Part shown: positions 16,122 through 23,824 of the stretch, piece by piece | How positions within the stretch are numbered: position 1 is the stretch's first letter | Layout: each line of letters begins with the position of its first letter | Source of the DNA: CAIVAT01 sp037141055 | GTDB taxonomy: Bacteria > Bacteroidota > Bacteroidia > Bacteroidales > FEN-979 | Reading direction: 5' to 3' | DNA length: 25,578 bases | Assembly (NCBI GenBank): GCA_037141055.1 | Contig: JBAXDH010000055.1 | Coordinates: forward strand, 1 to 25,578 | The notes under the pieces: model-generated | The model's database searches: none | Told to the model about the DNA's origin: nothing | What the model saw: only the letters and a program-made list of their open reading frames with translations | Made by a program: the position numbers and the translations under genes

Positions 16122-16859
16122 TTGAATATTTATATTGGAATAGACGATACCGACAATCTGGAGACCCGCGGTACTGGCCATCAGGCGAGAATGCTCGGCC
16201 ATTCGCTGGCAGAGGCAGGTTTGTTTGATCTGCGGTCGGTAACACGTCATCAATTGCTTGTCGACCGCAGGATTCCTTTTACATCGCACAACAGTTCCGC
16301 CTGCCTGGAAGGCGTTTGTACCGGTAATCTCAGCGATCTTATCGGTCATGCCCGGGACTTCCTGAAACGGGAAAGTGCTTTCGATTCCGATGCAGGACTG
16401 TGTGTTGCAATAAAGAATGAAATTACACCTGCCATTGTTGACTTTGGAGAACGCGCCAAGCGCGAAATCCTGACGATCGATGACGCTTACAGCCAGATCG
16501 GGAACACATTCATTTACCTGGAGGGTTTCCTGAATGCCCGCATCGGGGTCATAGGTTCCCTGGCTGCGGTCGGACTGCGTTACGGCGGGAATGACGGGCG
16601 AATTCTCTGGACCAGGAACCTTCGTGAAACAACTGGCGATTTCCCGATAAAAGCGTTTATTGAGGAAGTGAATATCGACAGGGTTCTTGAAAAAGACCTG
16701 AGCCCAACGGACCCCGGGGCGATCATCCGTATTACCGAATGGTGCAGACCGGTCATGATCGGTGGGAAGATTACCTTAATTGTAGAAAAAACAGAAAATA
16801 ATGAACCCTATGCATATCAGTCCGCTTCAAAAGACTATATCAAGAGTATTTCCGAATAG
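16122..16859 (+). CDS. TiaS-like two-domain protein (bacterial, function unknown)
   Basis: Related to the N-terminal half of archaeal TiaS, the enzyme that attaches agmatine to C34 of tRNA-Ile2 using ATP. It has 245 residues from TTG 16122, giving (M)NIYIGIDDTD; the open frame extends upstream, but that part overlaps the promoter. Seen: GIDDTD (6-11), the nucleotide-binding signature of the kinase-like TCKD domain; a segment AKREILTIDDAYSQIG matching the end of that domain; and the ferredoxin-like FLD signature IGVIGSLAAVGL (about 141-152), then WCRPVMIGGKITLIVE, which parallels the TiaS PDPVLxGIRGE block. The OB-fold and zinc-ribbon tRNA-binding domains are absent. Bacteria normally modify this tRNA with TilS. 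So the substrate is probably not tRNA-Ile2; a small-molecule kinase role is my inference. First of five tightly linked genes. Confidence 0.75.
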   Translation: MNIYIGIDDTDNLETRGTGHQARMLGHSLAEAGLFDLRSVTRHQLLVDRRIPFTSHNSSACLEGVCTGNLSDLIGHARDFLKRESAFDSDAGLCVAIKNEITPAIVDFGERAKREILTIDDAYSQIGNTFIYLEGFLNARIGVIGSLAAVGLRYGGNDGRILWTRNLRETTGDFPIKAFIEEVNIDRVLEKDLSPTDPGAIIRITEWCRPVMIGGKITLIVEKTENNEPYAYQSASKDYIKSISE

Positions 16860-17370
16860 AACCGTTGCGTCAGCCGCGGAGGTTATTTTCCTCCTCGGAA
16901 TTGGCATGCTTGCTGTTGTGCTGCATGCCAGGCTGCGGATGCCGATGCATCTGCCGGGAAGGCAGGGAGTGCTTTTCATGGCTTTGATTCTGACATCCAA
17001 GGGGTTGTCAAGGTATCCGTTTGCAGCCAGTTTATCGGGAATCGGCGCAGCAACGCTGCTGTTGATCCCCGGGCTCGGGTTTCACGATCCGTTCATCGCC
17101 ATCAACTATCTTTTCCTGGGATGCATCATTGATCTTGTGGGCGGTTTTACAACCAATTTTACCTCCGGGAGATGGCTGGTTGCCATTCTTTGCGGGGCCT
17201 GCTGGATGTTTATCCCACTGTTCCGCCTTGCGATGTCCCTTCTGGTGGAAATGCCCATGGGCGCGTTCCGAAGCGGATATATTTATCCATTCTTCACCCA
17301 CCTTATGTTCGGAATTGCAGGCGGATTGATTGCTGCCGGGTTGCTCACCCTTGCTGATAAAAAATCATGA
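16801..17370 (+). CDS. Six-helix integral membrane protein, ECF S-component-like
   Basis: A 189-residue inner-membrane protein with about six hydrophobic segments (roughly 24-42, 55-68, 73-91, 97-117, 124-148, 161-184) and short loops. Size, helix count and segments such as HLPGRQGVLFMALILTSKG and FIAINYLFLGCIIDLVGG recall the substrate-binding S components of ECF vitamin or metal transporters, but I cannot assign a family. No ECF ATPase or T subunit is in the window; solitary S components normally share them. It starts 59 bp inside the end of the TiaS-like gene; Met4 (16810) is an alternative. Its stop overlaps the next start in ATGA. These overlaps indicate translational coupling. Confidence 0.65.
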   Translation: MNPMHISPLQKTISRVFPNRTVASAAEVIFLLGIGMLAVVLHARLRMPMHLPGRQGVLFMALILTSKGLSRYPFAASLSGIGAATLLLIPGLGFHDPFIAINYLFLGCIIDLVGGFTTNFTSGRWLVAILCGACWMFIPLFRLAMSLLVEMPMGAFRSGYIYPFFTHLMFGIAGGLIAAGLLTLADKKS

Positions 17371-18317
17371 TTTATGGTAATAAAAGGATGGCAATGAAGT
17401 TTCGTATCAGCGATATGCAAAAATCACCATATCGGTCTGCCGGCAGGATGCGGCAGGTCGGATTTTTGATGTTGGTCCTTGCCTGTTCCATGTGCTCCTG
17501 CTCGAAAAATCCTGCACCTGGCCCTCCCGGTATCTCTTTTATACATGGAACCGGCTATCTTTCGCACGACACTGTCATCGAGACCGGGCAGAAGGTGAAA
17601 ATCGGAATCCGCGCAGTTGGCCCCAATGCAAACCTGACCTATTTTTCAGTGCGCGTCAATAACGGTACCGGCAGCATTTTACTCGATACAGGGATGAATT
17701 GCCCCTCCCTGGTTTATAATATTGAGTTGATCAAAACCACTGCGCCCCTGGAAGTGTGGACATTTCTCATCATGGACAGGAACCGCGTGGAGCAAAGTGT
17801 GCAGATCGCGCTTACGAAATCTGACAGTTCAGCGTGGGGAAAGATTATAACACTGGGCGATATATCGCTGGGAGCCCAGGAGAATCCGGCATTGGGAAGT
17901 TTTTTTTCGCTGGCAGCAAATAATGTGATGACATTGCCGCAGGCATTCGAAAACCAGCAGACAGTGGACCTTGTTTATTATTATGGACTGTATGAAGGAA
18001 CGCTGGCCTCTCCCAATGAAGCTGAAGCCCCCGGATTTTTCACCGGTCCGCAGGGAATCGCAAACTGGGCTGTAAAAAATGAAACCAGGTACGACACCAC
18101 AGCGATCACTCAGCAGGCTTTCGACCTTTCTACAAACGACAGCCTGATCCTCTCGGCCTATGAGCCAACGGCCGGAAAAAAGAAGGGTAAATATGCCCAG
18201 CCCGGGATGGTGTTTTCATTTAAAAGTCCTGCAGGGAAACTCGGGCTGATAAAGATACAGGAAGTGAATCCCCTGGCAGCAGGATCGGTAAAAATGACAA
18301 TTAAAATCCAGGAGTAG
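17367..18317 (+). CDS. Lipoprotein with Ig-like domain, third gene of the TiaS-like operon
   Basis: Up to 316 residues. The ATG at 17367 overlaps the previous stop (ATGA), but the signal sequence begins later: MRQVGFLMLVLACSMCSCSK from Met28 (17448) is the compact choice, and Met10 has a weak AAAGGA in front. Lipidation is probably at Cys45 (or Cys40). The mature part has a beta-sandwich-like region (about 60-150, KVKIGIRAVGPNANLTYFSVRVNNG) and a second domain (about 160-316). The second contains ITLGDISLGAQENPALGSFF, VDLVYYYGLYEGTLASP and IANWAVKNETRYDTT, and closes with GLIKIQEV and MTIKIQE. I have the impression this second domain recurs in Bacteroidota surface lipoproteins but cannot name it. 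Placed directly before a TonB receptor, it may be the receptor's surface partner, as SusD is for SusC; this is inference. Confidence 0.7.
   Translation: MIYGNKRMAMKFRISDMQKSPYRSAGRMRQVGFLMLVLACSMCSCSKNPAPGPPGISFIHGTGYLSHDTVIETGQKVKIGIRAVGPNANLTYFSVRVNNGTGSILLDTGMNCPSLVYNIELIKTTAPLEVWTFLIMDRNRVEQSVQIALTKSDSSAWGKIITLGDISLGAQENPALGSFFSLAANNVMTLPQAFENQQTVDLVYYYGLYEGTLASPNEAEAPGFFTGPQGIANWAVKNETRYDTTAITQQAFDLSTNDSLILSAYEPTAGKKKGKYAQPGMVFSFKSPAGKLGLIKIQEVNPLAAGSVKMTIKIQE
18310..18314 (+). promoter_or_regulatory. Shine-Dalgarno AGGAG before the TonB receptor
   Basis: AGGAG lies 5 nt before the ATG at 18320, inside the last codons of the lipoprotein gene (the Gln-Glu-stop codons). Such sites are rare in this window, so it may serve coupled translation, or it may be a by-product of the coding sequence. 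Confidence 0.4.
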
Positions 18318-18319
18318 GA

Positions 18320-20458
18320 ATGAAGCATACAACGCCGAAAATGTTTTGTTGCATCCTGTTTGCAGGAATGGCCCTTATCAGCGCAAGCGTGGTCAATGCC
18401 GGCAATGTACCCGATTCTGCCGCCATCGATACCACCCGCCGTGCATGGACGACCGACCTGCCGGAATTTTTTGTGACTGCAACCCGTACCCTGCATGAAT
18501 CCGGCGATATTCCTGCAAGGCTGGCCTCTATCGGAAGCAAAGAAATTTTCACGTCACCGGCAATAACTACCGATGCCCTGCTTGAAATGGTTCCCGGGGC
18601 CAACATCGACAGGTCAAATGGGATATTCTCCAAGAATGCCAGCATTACGCTGCGCGGTTTGAACGGAACCCCCAGGACACTGGTGCTGCTCGACGGAATC
18701 CCCTTGAACAAAGCCGATGGGGGAGGGCTGAACTGGAACAGGATCATTCCTGAATTTATCAGCCGGATCGAGGTGTCCAAAGGTCCGACATCATCGGTTT
18801 ATGGGAGCAACGCCATGGGCGGCGTCATCAATATCATTACGGAACGGCCATCGGCAAAACTCCAGGGACAGGTTAAGGCATTTTACGGCTCATTCAACAC
18901 ATTCGGCGGACTTTTCAGCATCGGAGGCAGGAAAGATGCCTCCGGCCATGGACTTTACTACACGGTGAACGGGTTTTACAGGCAGGGTGAGGGCTATATC
19001 ATGGTTCCGGATGACACGCGCGACAGCATGGATGTAAAGAACCTGATGAAGGAAGGGCTCATCGCGGCTAAAATCGGGTACCAGTATGGTAAACAGAGTT
19101 ACACCGAGGTGGAATACAGCTATTTCAGCGACAGGCGGTACGACGGTTTCGAAGTTTACGAACCGGGTGGCGGGTACAACGAATATCCGACCCATGCATT
19201 GCGGGTTACCAGCATCAACAGGATCGGCAAGGCTGAACTGACCGTGAGCGGATATTACCAGAATGAGTTCTACCATCGGCTGAGTGAATCGATGGCTGCC
19301 AAGAAAGGGAACAAGTATACCCTGTATAAAACCGATTCGCGCCGTATCGACCAGGGAATCTGGACAAACCTCACGTTGCATGACAATCACCGGATGACCT
19401 ATACCATTGGCCTCGACATCCGCTCGGGCAGCGTGAATGCTTCCGACACCTACTATACATCCACCGATGTGCTGCAGAACCGCGGGAAGATGGATTTCTT
19501 CGCCATTTTTGGGGAGTATGAATGGCATGTTATCCCTGAAAAGCTGATTATCCTTGCCGGGCTCAGATATGATATCGCACGTTTCCACAGCGGGTCCTTC
19601 ATCATCGGGGAGCCTACGTCACTTACTTCCTTCATGGCAGATTATCCGACTGCTTTCAGCGATGAAACCTGGCAGGGATTGAGCCCCAAGCTTGGTCTCA
19701 GATACAACTTTTCGCACAATCTGAACGGCTACCTTTCCTACTCAAGGGGATTTCGGCCTGCCATGCTCGACGACATATGTAAAAACGGGAACGTCACCAA
19801 AGGATTCAAACTTGCCAATCCGCAGTTGCAACCGGAAACAATTGACAATTACGAAATCGGCGTTGACTGGAGCCCGTTTAAGTCCATTCACCTGGAACCA
19901 TCGGTTTACATCTCATTCGGTCATGACTTTCAATATTTCGTGAGTACGGGCGACAGCATCAATACCGGGGGTGACAAGGATAAGCCCATCATCCGGCGTG
20001 AAAATGTTAGCGGGGTGCAGATACTGGGGGCTGAAATTTCAGGGAGATGGCAGATTACCAGGACGATCAGGCTGGTCGCCAACTATTCATTCAATGACTC
20101 GAAGATCACTTCATTTTATTCACCTGTGGATGTTAAGGATCTAACGGGCAAATACATTGTTGAAGTTCCCCGCAACCAGGCATTTGCCGGAATCTGGTGG
20201 CTAAACAGGTTCGTGCAGGTATCCCTGGTATTCAATTATAAGGATTACCAGTGGAATGATGACGAAAACACCCTGAAGACCGCACCTTCGAATACATTCG
20301 ACCTGAGGCTGGGACACGTTTTTGCCGACAAATTCACTGTAAGCGCCACGATGCAGGATATTTTCAACACCAGGTATTACGATTCCAAAGGAAATCTTTC
20401 GCCGGGCAGGTTTATCATGCTGAACCTGGCATACACCTTCAAAACAACCGAACCATGA
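18320..20458 (+). CDS. TonB-dependent outer-membrane receptor
   Basis: A 712-residue outer-membrane active transporter of the siderophore/cobalamin-receptor type rather than SusC: it has no carboxypeptidase-regulatory-like domain and is 300 residues shorter. Seen: signal peptide (about 1-28), a TonB-box-like LPEFFVTATR segment (about 50), the plug (about 55-180) with ASITLRGLNGTPRTLVLLDGIP, ISRIEVSKGPTSSVYGSNAMGGVINI, and a barrel with GLSPKLGLRYNFSHNLNGYLSYSRGFRPAMLDD, NPQLQPETIDNYEIGVDW and a last strand FIMLNLAYTF followed by KTTEP. The substrate is unknown. It begins 2 bp after the lipoprotein gene and overlaps the next gene by 4 bp, which ties it firmly to this operon. Confidence 0.93.
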   Translation: MKHTTPKMFCCILFAGMALISASVVNAGNVPDSAAIDTTRRAWTTDLPEFFVTATRTLHESGDIPARLASIGSKEIFTSPAITTDALLEMVPGANIDRSNGIFSKNASITLRGLNGTPRTLVLLDGIPLNKADGGGLNWNRIIPEFISRIEVSKGPTSSVYGSNAMGGVINIITERPSAKLQGQVKAFYGSFNTFGGLFSIGGRKDASGHGLYYTVNGFYRQGEGYIMVPDDTRDSMDVKNLMKEGLIAAKIGYQYGKQSYTEVEYSYFSDRRYDGFEVYEPGGGYNEYPTHALRVTSINRIGKAELTVSGYYQNEFYHRLSESMAAKKGNKYTLYKTDSRRIDQGIWTNLTLHDNHRMTYTIGLDIRSGSVNASDTYYTSTDVLQNRGKMDFFAIFGEYEWHVIPEKLIILAGLRYDIARFHSGSFIIGEPTSLTSFMADYPTAFSDETWQGLSPKLGLRYNFSHNLNGYLSYSRGFRPAMLDDICKNGNVTKGFKLANPQLQPETIDNYEIGVDWSPFKSIHLEPSVYISFGHDFQYFVSTGDSINTGGDKDKPIIRRENVSGVQILGAEISGRWQITRTIRLVANYSFNDSKITSFYSPVDVKDLTGKYIVEVPRNQAFAGIWWLNRFVQVSLVFNYKDYQWNDDENTLKTAPSNTFDLRLGHVFADKFTVSATMQDIFNTRYYDSKGNLSPGRFIMLNLAYTFKTTEP

Positions 20459-21312
20459 AAAGGGCAATGACACTTTTATCGTTATATTTTTTATTATTGA
20501 CCGGGACGATTGCGCAGGGCCAGACATTGATTGCAAAATGGACTTTCCCGACTGGAACTGCCGCCGACAGCCTTGCTGATGGAGGGTTACCCGTGAACTT
20601 GGCCAGGTCTTTACACACCGATGGCGGAACCAGCGTCATCGATTTTTCGAAGAATGGAGCAACGACAAAAGCTGCCCAGGCGACAGGATGGGACAACGGC
20701 GCCATGACGAAATGCTGGGTCGTTTCCGTAAATACTGCCGGGTACCAGGACCTGAAAATTTCCTCGAAACAGCAATCAGGCGGAAACAACCCCGGCCCGG
20801 GAGAATATATGGTGCAGTTCAAGACGGGTTTTTCTGACTGGGCCGATGTTCCAAACTCAACGATGATTACTGCCAACAACTGGACAAGTGCAGCTCTTGA
20901 CAGCATCCCTCTTCCCGATTCTTGCAATAACAAAGATTTTTTGTACCTGCGATGGGTCATGACAACCAATACCAATTCTTCCGGGAGTCCCGTCATTTCC
21001 TCCGGCATCAATAAAATTGACGATATTTATATCACTGGAAAGCAGATTTCAACAGCTGTTAATGAACTGGCAGAGGCCGTCATCTTTTCTGTATGGCCAA
21101 ATCCATCTCATGGCCTTATCAATGTTAAATCAACGGGTATGATCCGTAGCATCGAACTTCTTGATATGCATGGCCGTCTCATCTGTTCAGAGGAGGGAGT
21201 ATGCGGCCATGTTGCAACCATGAACGCCGGATTTGCCAAAAAAGGCAACTGTTTTCTACGGATTCATACCAGCTCAGGTGAATCTTCCACAAAACCAGTC
21301 ACCCTGTTCTAG
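20455..21312 (+). CDS. Secreted protein with T9SS C-terminal sorting domain
   Basis: A 285-residue exported protein, last of the five-gene operon (ATGA overlap with the receptor). Seen: signal peptide MKRAMTLLSLYFLLLTGTIAQGQ; a beta-rich region (about 24-195) starting TLIAKWTFPTG and containing AGYQDLKISSKQQSGG, GPGEYMVQFKTGFSDWADV, FLYLRWVM and INKIDDIYITG, a module common in Bacteroidota secreted proteins; then a T9SS type A domain (about 210-285) with FSVWPNPSHGLINV and a final TKPVTLF. No catalytic motif is evident, so it is more likely a binding or adhesive module than an enzyme. Surface display through T9SS would put it beside the receptor, where it could capture ligand. This role is inferred. 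Confidence 0.8.
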   Translation: MKRAMTLLSLYFLLLTGTIAQGQTLIAKWTFPTGTAADSLADGGLPVNLARSLHTDGGTSVIDFSKNGATTKAAQATGWDNGAMTKCWVVSVNTAGYQDLKISSKQQSGGNNPGPGEYMVQFKTGFSDWADVPNSTMITANNWTSAALDSIPLPDSCNNKDFLYLRWVMTTNTNSSGSPVISSGINKIDDIYITGKQISTAVNELAEAVIFSVWPNPSHGLINVKSTGMIRSIELLDMHGRLICSEEGVCGHVATMNAGFAKKGNCFLRIHTSSGESSTKPVTLF

Positions 21313-21314
21313 CC

Positions 21315-21349
21315 ATCCCGCATTCCGCATCCCGGATACTGCATCCCGT
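21315..21349. repeat. Heptanucleotide tandem array (ATCCCGC type), five units
   Basis: Five consecutive 7-bp units directly after the operon's last stop codon: ATCCCGC, then ATTCCGC, then ATCCCGG, then ATACTGC, then ATCCCGT. The same motif forms a second array after the peptidase gene, so the two arrays bracket that gene. Confidence 0.8.
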
Positions 21350-21413
21350 CTCCCTTTCACCGTCCATTTTACGCCGTACATCGAAAAACTTCTTCTGATG
21401 TGCCATAAATCCA

Positions 21414-21421
21414 TATTTTTG
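21414..21421 (+). promoter_or_regulatory. -7 promoter element of the DPP IV gene
   Basis: TATTTTTG matches TAnnTTTG and lies 35 nt before the ATG at 21457. No clear TTG is present at -33. It indicates the peptidase is transcribed apart from the operon upstream. Confidence 0.4.
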
Positions 21422-21456
21422 ATATTCCAATTAATCCAGGACAAAAGGACCGTATC

Positions 21457-23661
21457 ATGAGCCAGCGTAAAAACATCTTTTTCCTTTTTGCAATGTTGAT
21501 GACTTTGCAAATCGCAGCAGTCGCCCAGTCAGAAAAAAAGGCTATCACCCTTGAAGATATTTATAAAAACAGGAAGTTTTCCTCCAAAGGATTCCAGCCT
21601 GTACAGTCGATGAACGACGGAGAGCATTACTGTCAGCTGAAGAAAGACAGCCTGAACCTGTATGAATATGCTACAGGGAAGTACACTCAGACGCTGGTTA
21701 CTTCAAAACAGCTGATTCCTGCTGGCGATACTGTTGCCATAGCAATGGGCGGTTTTGAATTCAGCGATGATGAATCGAAAATCTTGTTTTCAACGGATGA
21801 GGAGGCGATTTACCGCCGCTCTTCGAAGGCCAGCTATTATGTGTATGATCTCAAAACAGGGAATTTGTTCCCCCTTTCGAAGAATGGCAAACAGCGGCTG
21901 GCCACCTTTTCCCCCGACGGATCAAAGGTTGCGTTCGTGAGGGAAAACAATCTATTTGTCACGGATATCAATTCCCCGGATTCCGGATCCCGGATCGAGT
22001 TACAGGTCACGACAGATGGCAAGGTCAACGAAATCATCAATGGTGCAACCGACTGGGTCTATGAAGAGGAATTTGAGTTTTCAAAAGCATTCGATTGGTC
22101 GCCCGACGGTAAAAGGATTGCGTTTTACAGGTTTGATGAAAGCAACGTGAAAGAATACCAGCTGACCTATTACGGAGACCTGTATCCTGAACAGTACAAA
22201 TATAAATATCCGAAGGCAGGAGAAGATAATTCGGTACTCGGTATTTTTATCTATGACCTTGCTGCAAAGAAAAGCATCCCTGTTGATATCGGGAAAGAAT
22301 CAGATATTTACATCCCAAGGATTAAATGGACGGAAGATCCCGGTATCCTTGCCCTGTACCGGATGAACCGCCACCAGAGCAAACTGGAATTGTTGCTTGC
22401 CGATGCTGCTTCCGGAAACACAAAGGTCATTTATACCGAGGAGAATAAATATTACATCGAGATCAACGATCACTGGCAGTTCCTGAAAAACAAAAAGGAG
22501 TTCCTCCTTTCAAGCGAAAAGGACGGGTATCGCCATATTTATTTATATGACCTGGCCGGTAAACAGGTGCGGCAGTTGACCCACGGAAATTTTGACGTGC
22601 TGGATGTGCTCGGTGTCGACGAAAAAGCGGGGCTTGTTTACTATTCATCCGCTGAAACTTCCCCCATGGACAAGGATATCTGCGCGGTGAACCTTGACGG
22701 GAAAAAGAAAATCAAATTGAATGCAAAGCAGGGGGCCAATTCCGCCGATTTCAACAAAACATTTACGTATTATGTAGGCAGGTGGTCGGATATCAATACT
22801 CCCCCATACATTGCCGTGTACAAGTCAAACGGCACCGAGGTGCGCACGTTGCAGGACAATGCCAAACTGAAGACGGTCATTGCCGATTACGGGTTCAGCA
22901 AGGCTGAATTCTTTACATTCAAAACCGGGGATGGGGTGGAGCTTAACGGGTTGATGGTTAAACCTCCCGATTTTGACCCGGCAAAAAAATACCCGGTGCT
23001 TTTTACCATCTACGGGGGCCCAGGTTCACAGACCGTCAATAACTCATGGGGAACGGTTTCGTCGTGGAACCAGCTATGGGCGCAGCACGGAATCATCGTT
23101 GTTTCCGTCGACAACCGCGGAACCGGGAGCAGGGGAGAAGAGTTTAAGAAATGCACCTACCTCCAGCTGGGAAAATATGAAACCCTGGATCAGATTGAAG
23201 CTGCAAAGTATCTCGGATCATTGAGTTATGTGGATAAAACACGCATCGGGATGTGGGGGTGGAGCTTTGGCGGTTACCTTACGTTGTCATGCCTTACAAA
23301 GGGTGCCGATTACTTCAGTTTCGGCGTTGCAGTTGCCCCGGTTACAAACTGGAAGTATTATGACAATATTTACACGGAGCGCTACATGCGAACTCCTAAA
23401 GAGAACAACGACGGATACGAGGATAACTCACCTGTCAACCATGCTGCGAAGCTCACCGGCAAGCTTCTGCTCATTGCAGGAATGGCGGACGACAATGTTC
23501 ATCCCCAGAACTCATACGATATGGTTACCGCCCTGGTAGGAGCCGACAAGCAATTCGAGTCGCAATTCTATCCCAACAGCAACCACGGAATTTATACAGG
23601 GAAGAATACAAGTTACCACCTGTATAAGAGGATGACTGACTTCATACTGGGAAATCTGTAG
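21457..23661 (+). CDS. Dipeptidyl peptidase IV (S9B family)
   Basis: A serine peptidase that removes X-Pro or X-Ala dipeptides from peptide N termini, probably in the periplasm. It has 734 residues, the family's normal length. Seen: signal peptide (about 1-24, ending AVAQ), a beta-propeller (about 50-480) with the amino-terminus-binding motif DWVYEEEF (Glu203-Glu205, corresponding to the Glu pair of human DPP IV), and an alpha/beta-hydrolase domain (about 500-734). The latter has IYGGPGSQ, the nucleophile motif GWSFGGY (Ser603), MADDNVH (Asp678) and SNHGI (His710). The triad is intact. Arrays of the same heptanucleotide lie on both sides of the gene. Nothing links it functionally to the upstream operon. 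Confidence 0.95.
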   Translation: MSQRKNIFFLFAMLMTLQIAAVAQSEKKAITLEDIYKNRKFSSKGFQPVQSMNDGEHYCQLKKDSLNLYEYATGKYTQTLVTSKQLIPAGDTVAIAMGGFEFSDDESKILFSTDEEAIYRRSSKASYYVYDLKTGNLFPLSKNGKQRLATFSPDGSKVAFVRENNLFVTDINSPDSGSRIELQVTTDGKVNEIINGATDWVYEEEFEFSKAFDWSPDGKRIAFYRFDESNVKEYQLTYYGDLYPEQYKYKYPKAGEDNSVLGIFIYDLAAKKSIPVDIGKESDIYIPRIKWTEDPGILALYRMNRHQSKLELLLADAASGNTKVIYTEENKYYIEINDHWQFLKNKKEFLLSSEKDGYRHIYLYDLAGKQVRQLTHGNFDVLDVLGVDEKAGLVYYSSAETSPMDKDICAVNLDGKKKIKLNAKQGANSADFNKTFTYYVGRWSDINTPPYIAVYKSNGTEVRTLQDNAKLKTVIADYGFSKAEFFTFKTGDGVELNGLMVKPPDFDPAKKYPVLFTIYGGPGSQTVNNSWGTVSSWNQLWAQHGIIVVSVDNRGTGSRGEEFKKCTYLQLGKYETLDQIEAAKYLGSLSYVDKTRIGMWGWSFGGYLTLSCLTKGADYFSFGVAVAPVTNWKYYDNIYTERYMRTPKENNDGYEDNSPVNHAAKLTGKLLLIAGMADDNVHPQNSYDMVTALVGADKQFESQFYPNSNHGIYTGKNTSYHLYKRMTDFILGNL

Positions 23662-23663
23662 AA

Positions 23664-23714
23664 GATGCGGGATACGGGATGACAATAGCCGGGCTTTATC
23701 CCGTATCCCGCATC
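23664..23714. repeat. Perfect 17-bp inverted repeat after the DPP IV gene
   Basis: GATGCGGGATACGGGAT (23664-23680) pairs perfectly with 23698-23714 across a 17-nt loop, starting 2 bp after the stop codon. It is built from heptanucleotide units in opposite orientation. It could act as a transcript-stabilising or terminating hairpin, though no T tract follows. Confidence 0.8.
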
Positions 23715-23732
23715 CAGTATCCCGTATCTTAT
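23698..23732. repeat. Heptanucleotide tandem array (ATCCCGT/C type), five units
   Basis: Units ATCCCGT, ATCCCGC, ATCCAGT, ATCCCGT and a decayed ATCTTAT follow one another with a 7-bp period. The first units form the right arm of the inverted repeat at 23664-23714. Confidence 0.75.
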
Positions 23733-23740
23733 AAATTCTC

Positions 23741-23771
23741 TTGGAATTCCCAAATATACTTTGTACTTTTG
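23741..23771 (+). promoter_or_regulatory. Strong promoter of rpsU
   Basis: TTG (23741-23743), 20 nt, then TACTTTTG (23764-23771), followed by CAGCCCTTT. This is a full match to the Bacteroidota housekeeping promoter, with the same spacing and -7 sequence as the tRNA-Thr promoter at 25467. Transcription should start near 23778. Confidence 0.8.
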
Positions 23772-23824
23772 CAGCCCTTTATAAATATTTAGTATTCACA
23801 TTAACAAGAAAGCGAGCGAAAAGC

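Noticed and set aside
18890..19588. Long open frame on the minus strand inside the TonB receptor gene
   Set aside because: It lacks any family motif and is fully explained by the opposite-strand coding gene with clear plug and barrel motifs.
21315..21349. Reading the heptad arrays as a CRISPR or direct-repeat array
   Set aside because: Units are contiguous 7-mers without spacers and there are no cas genes.
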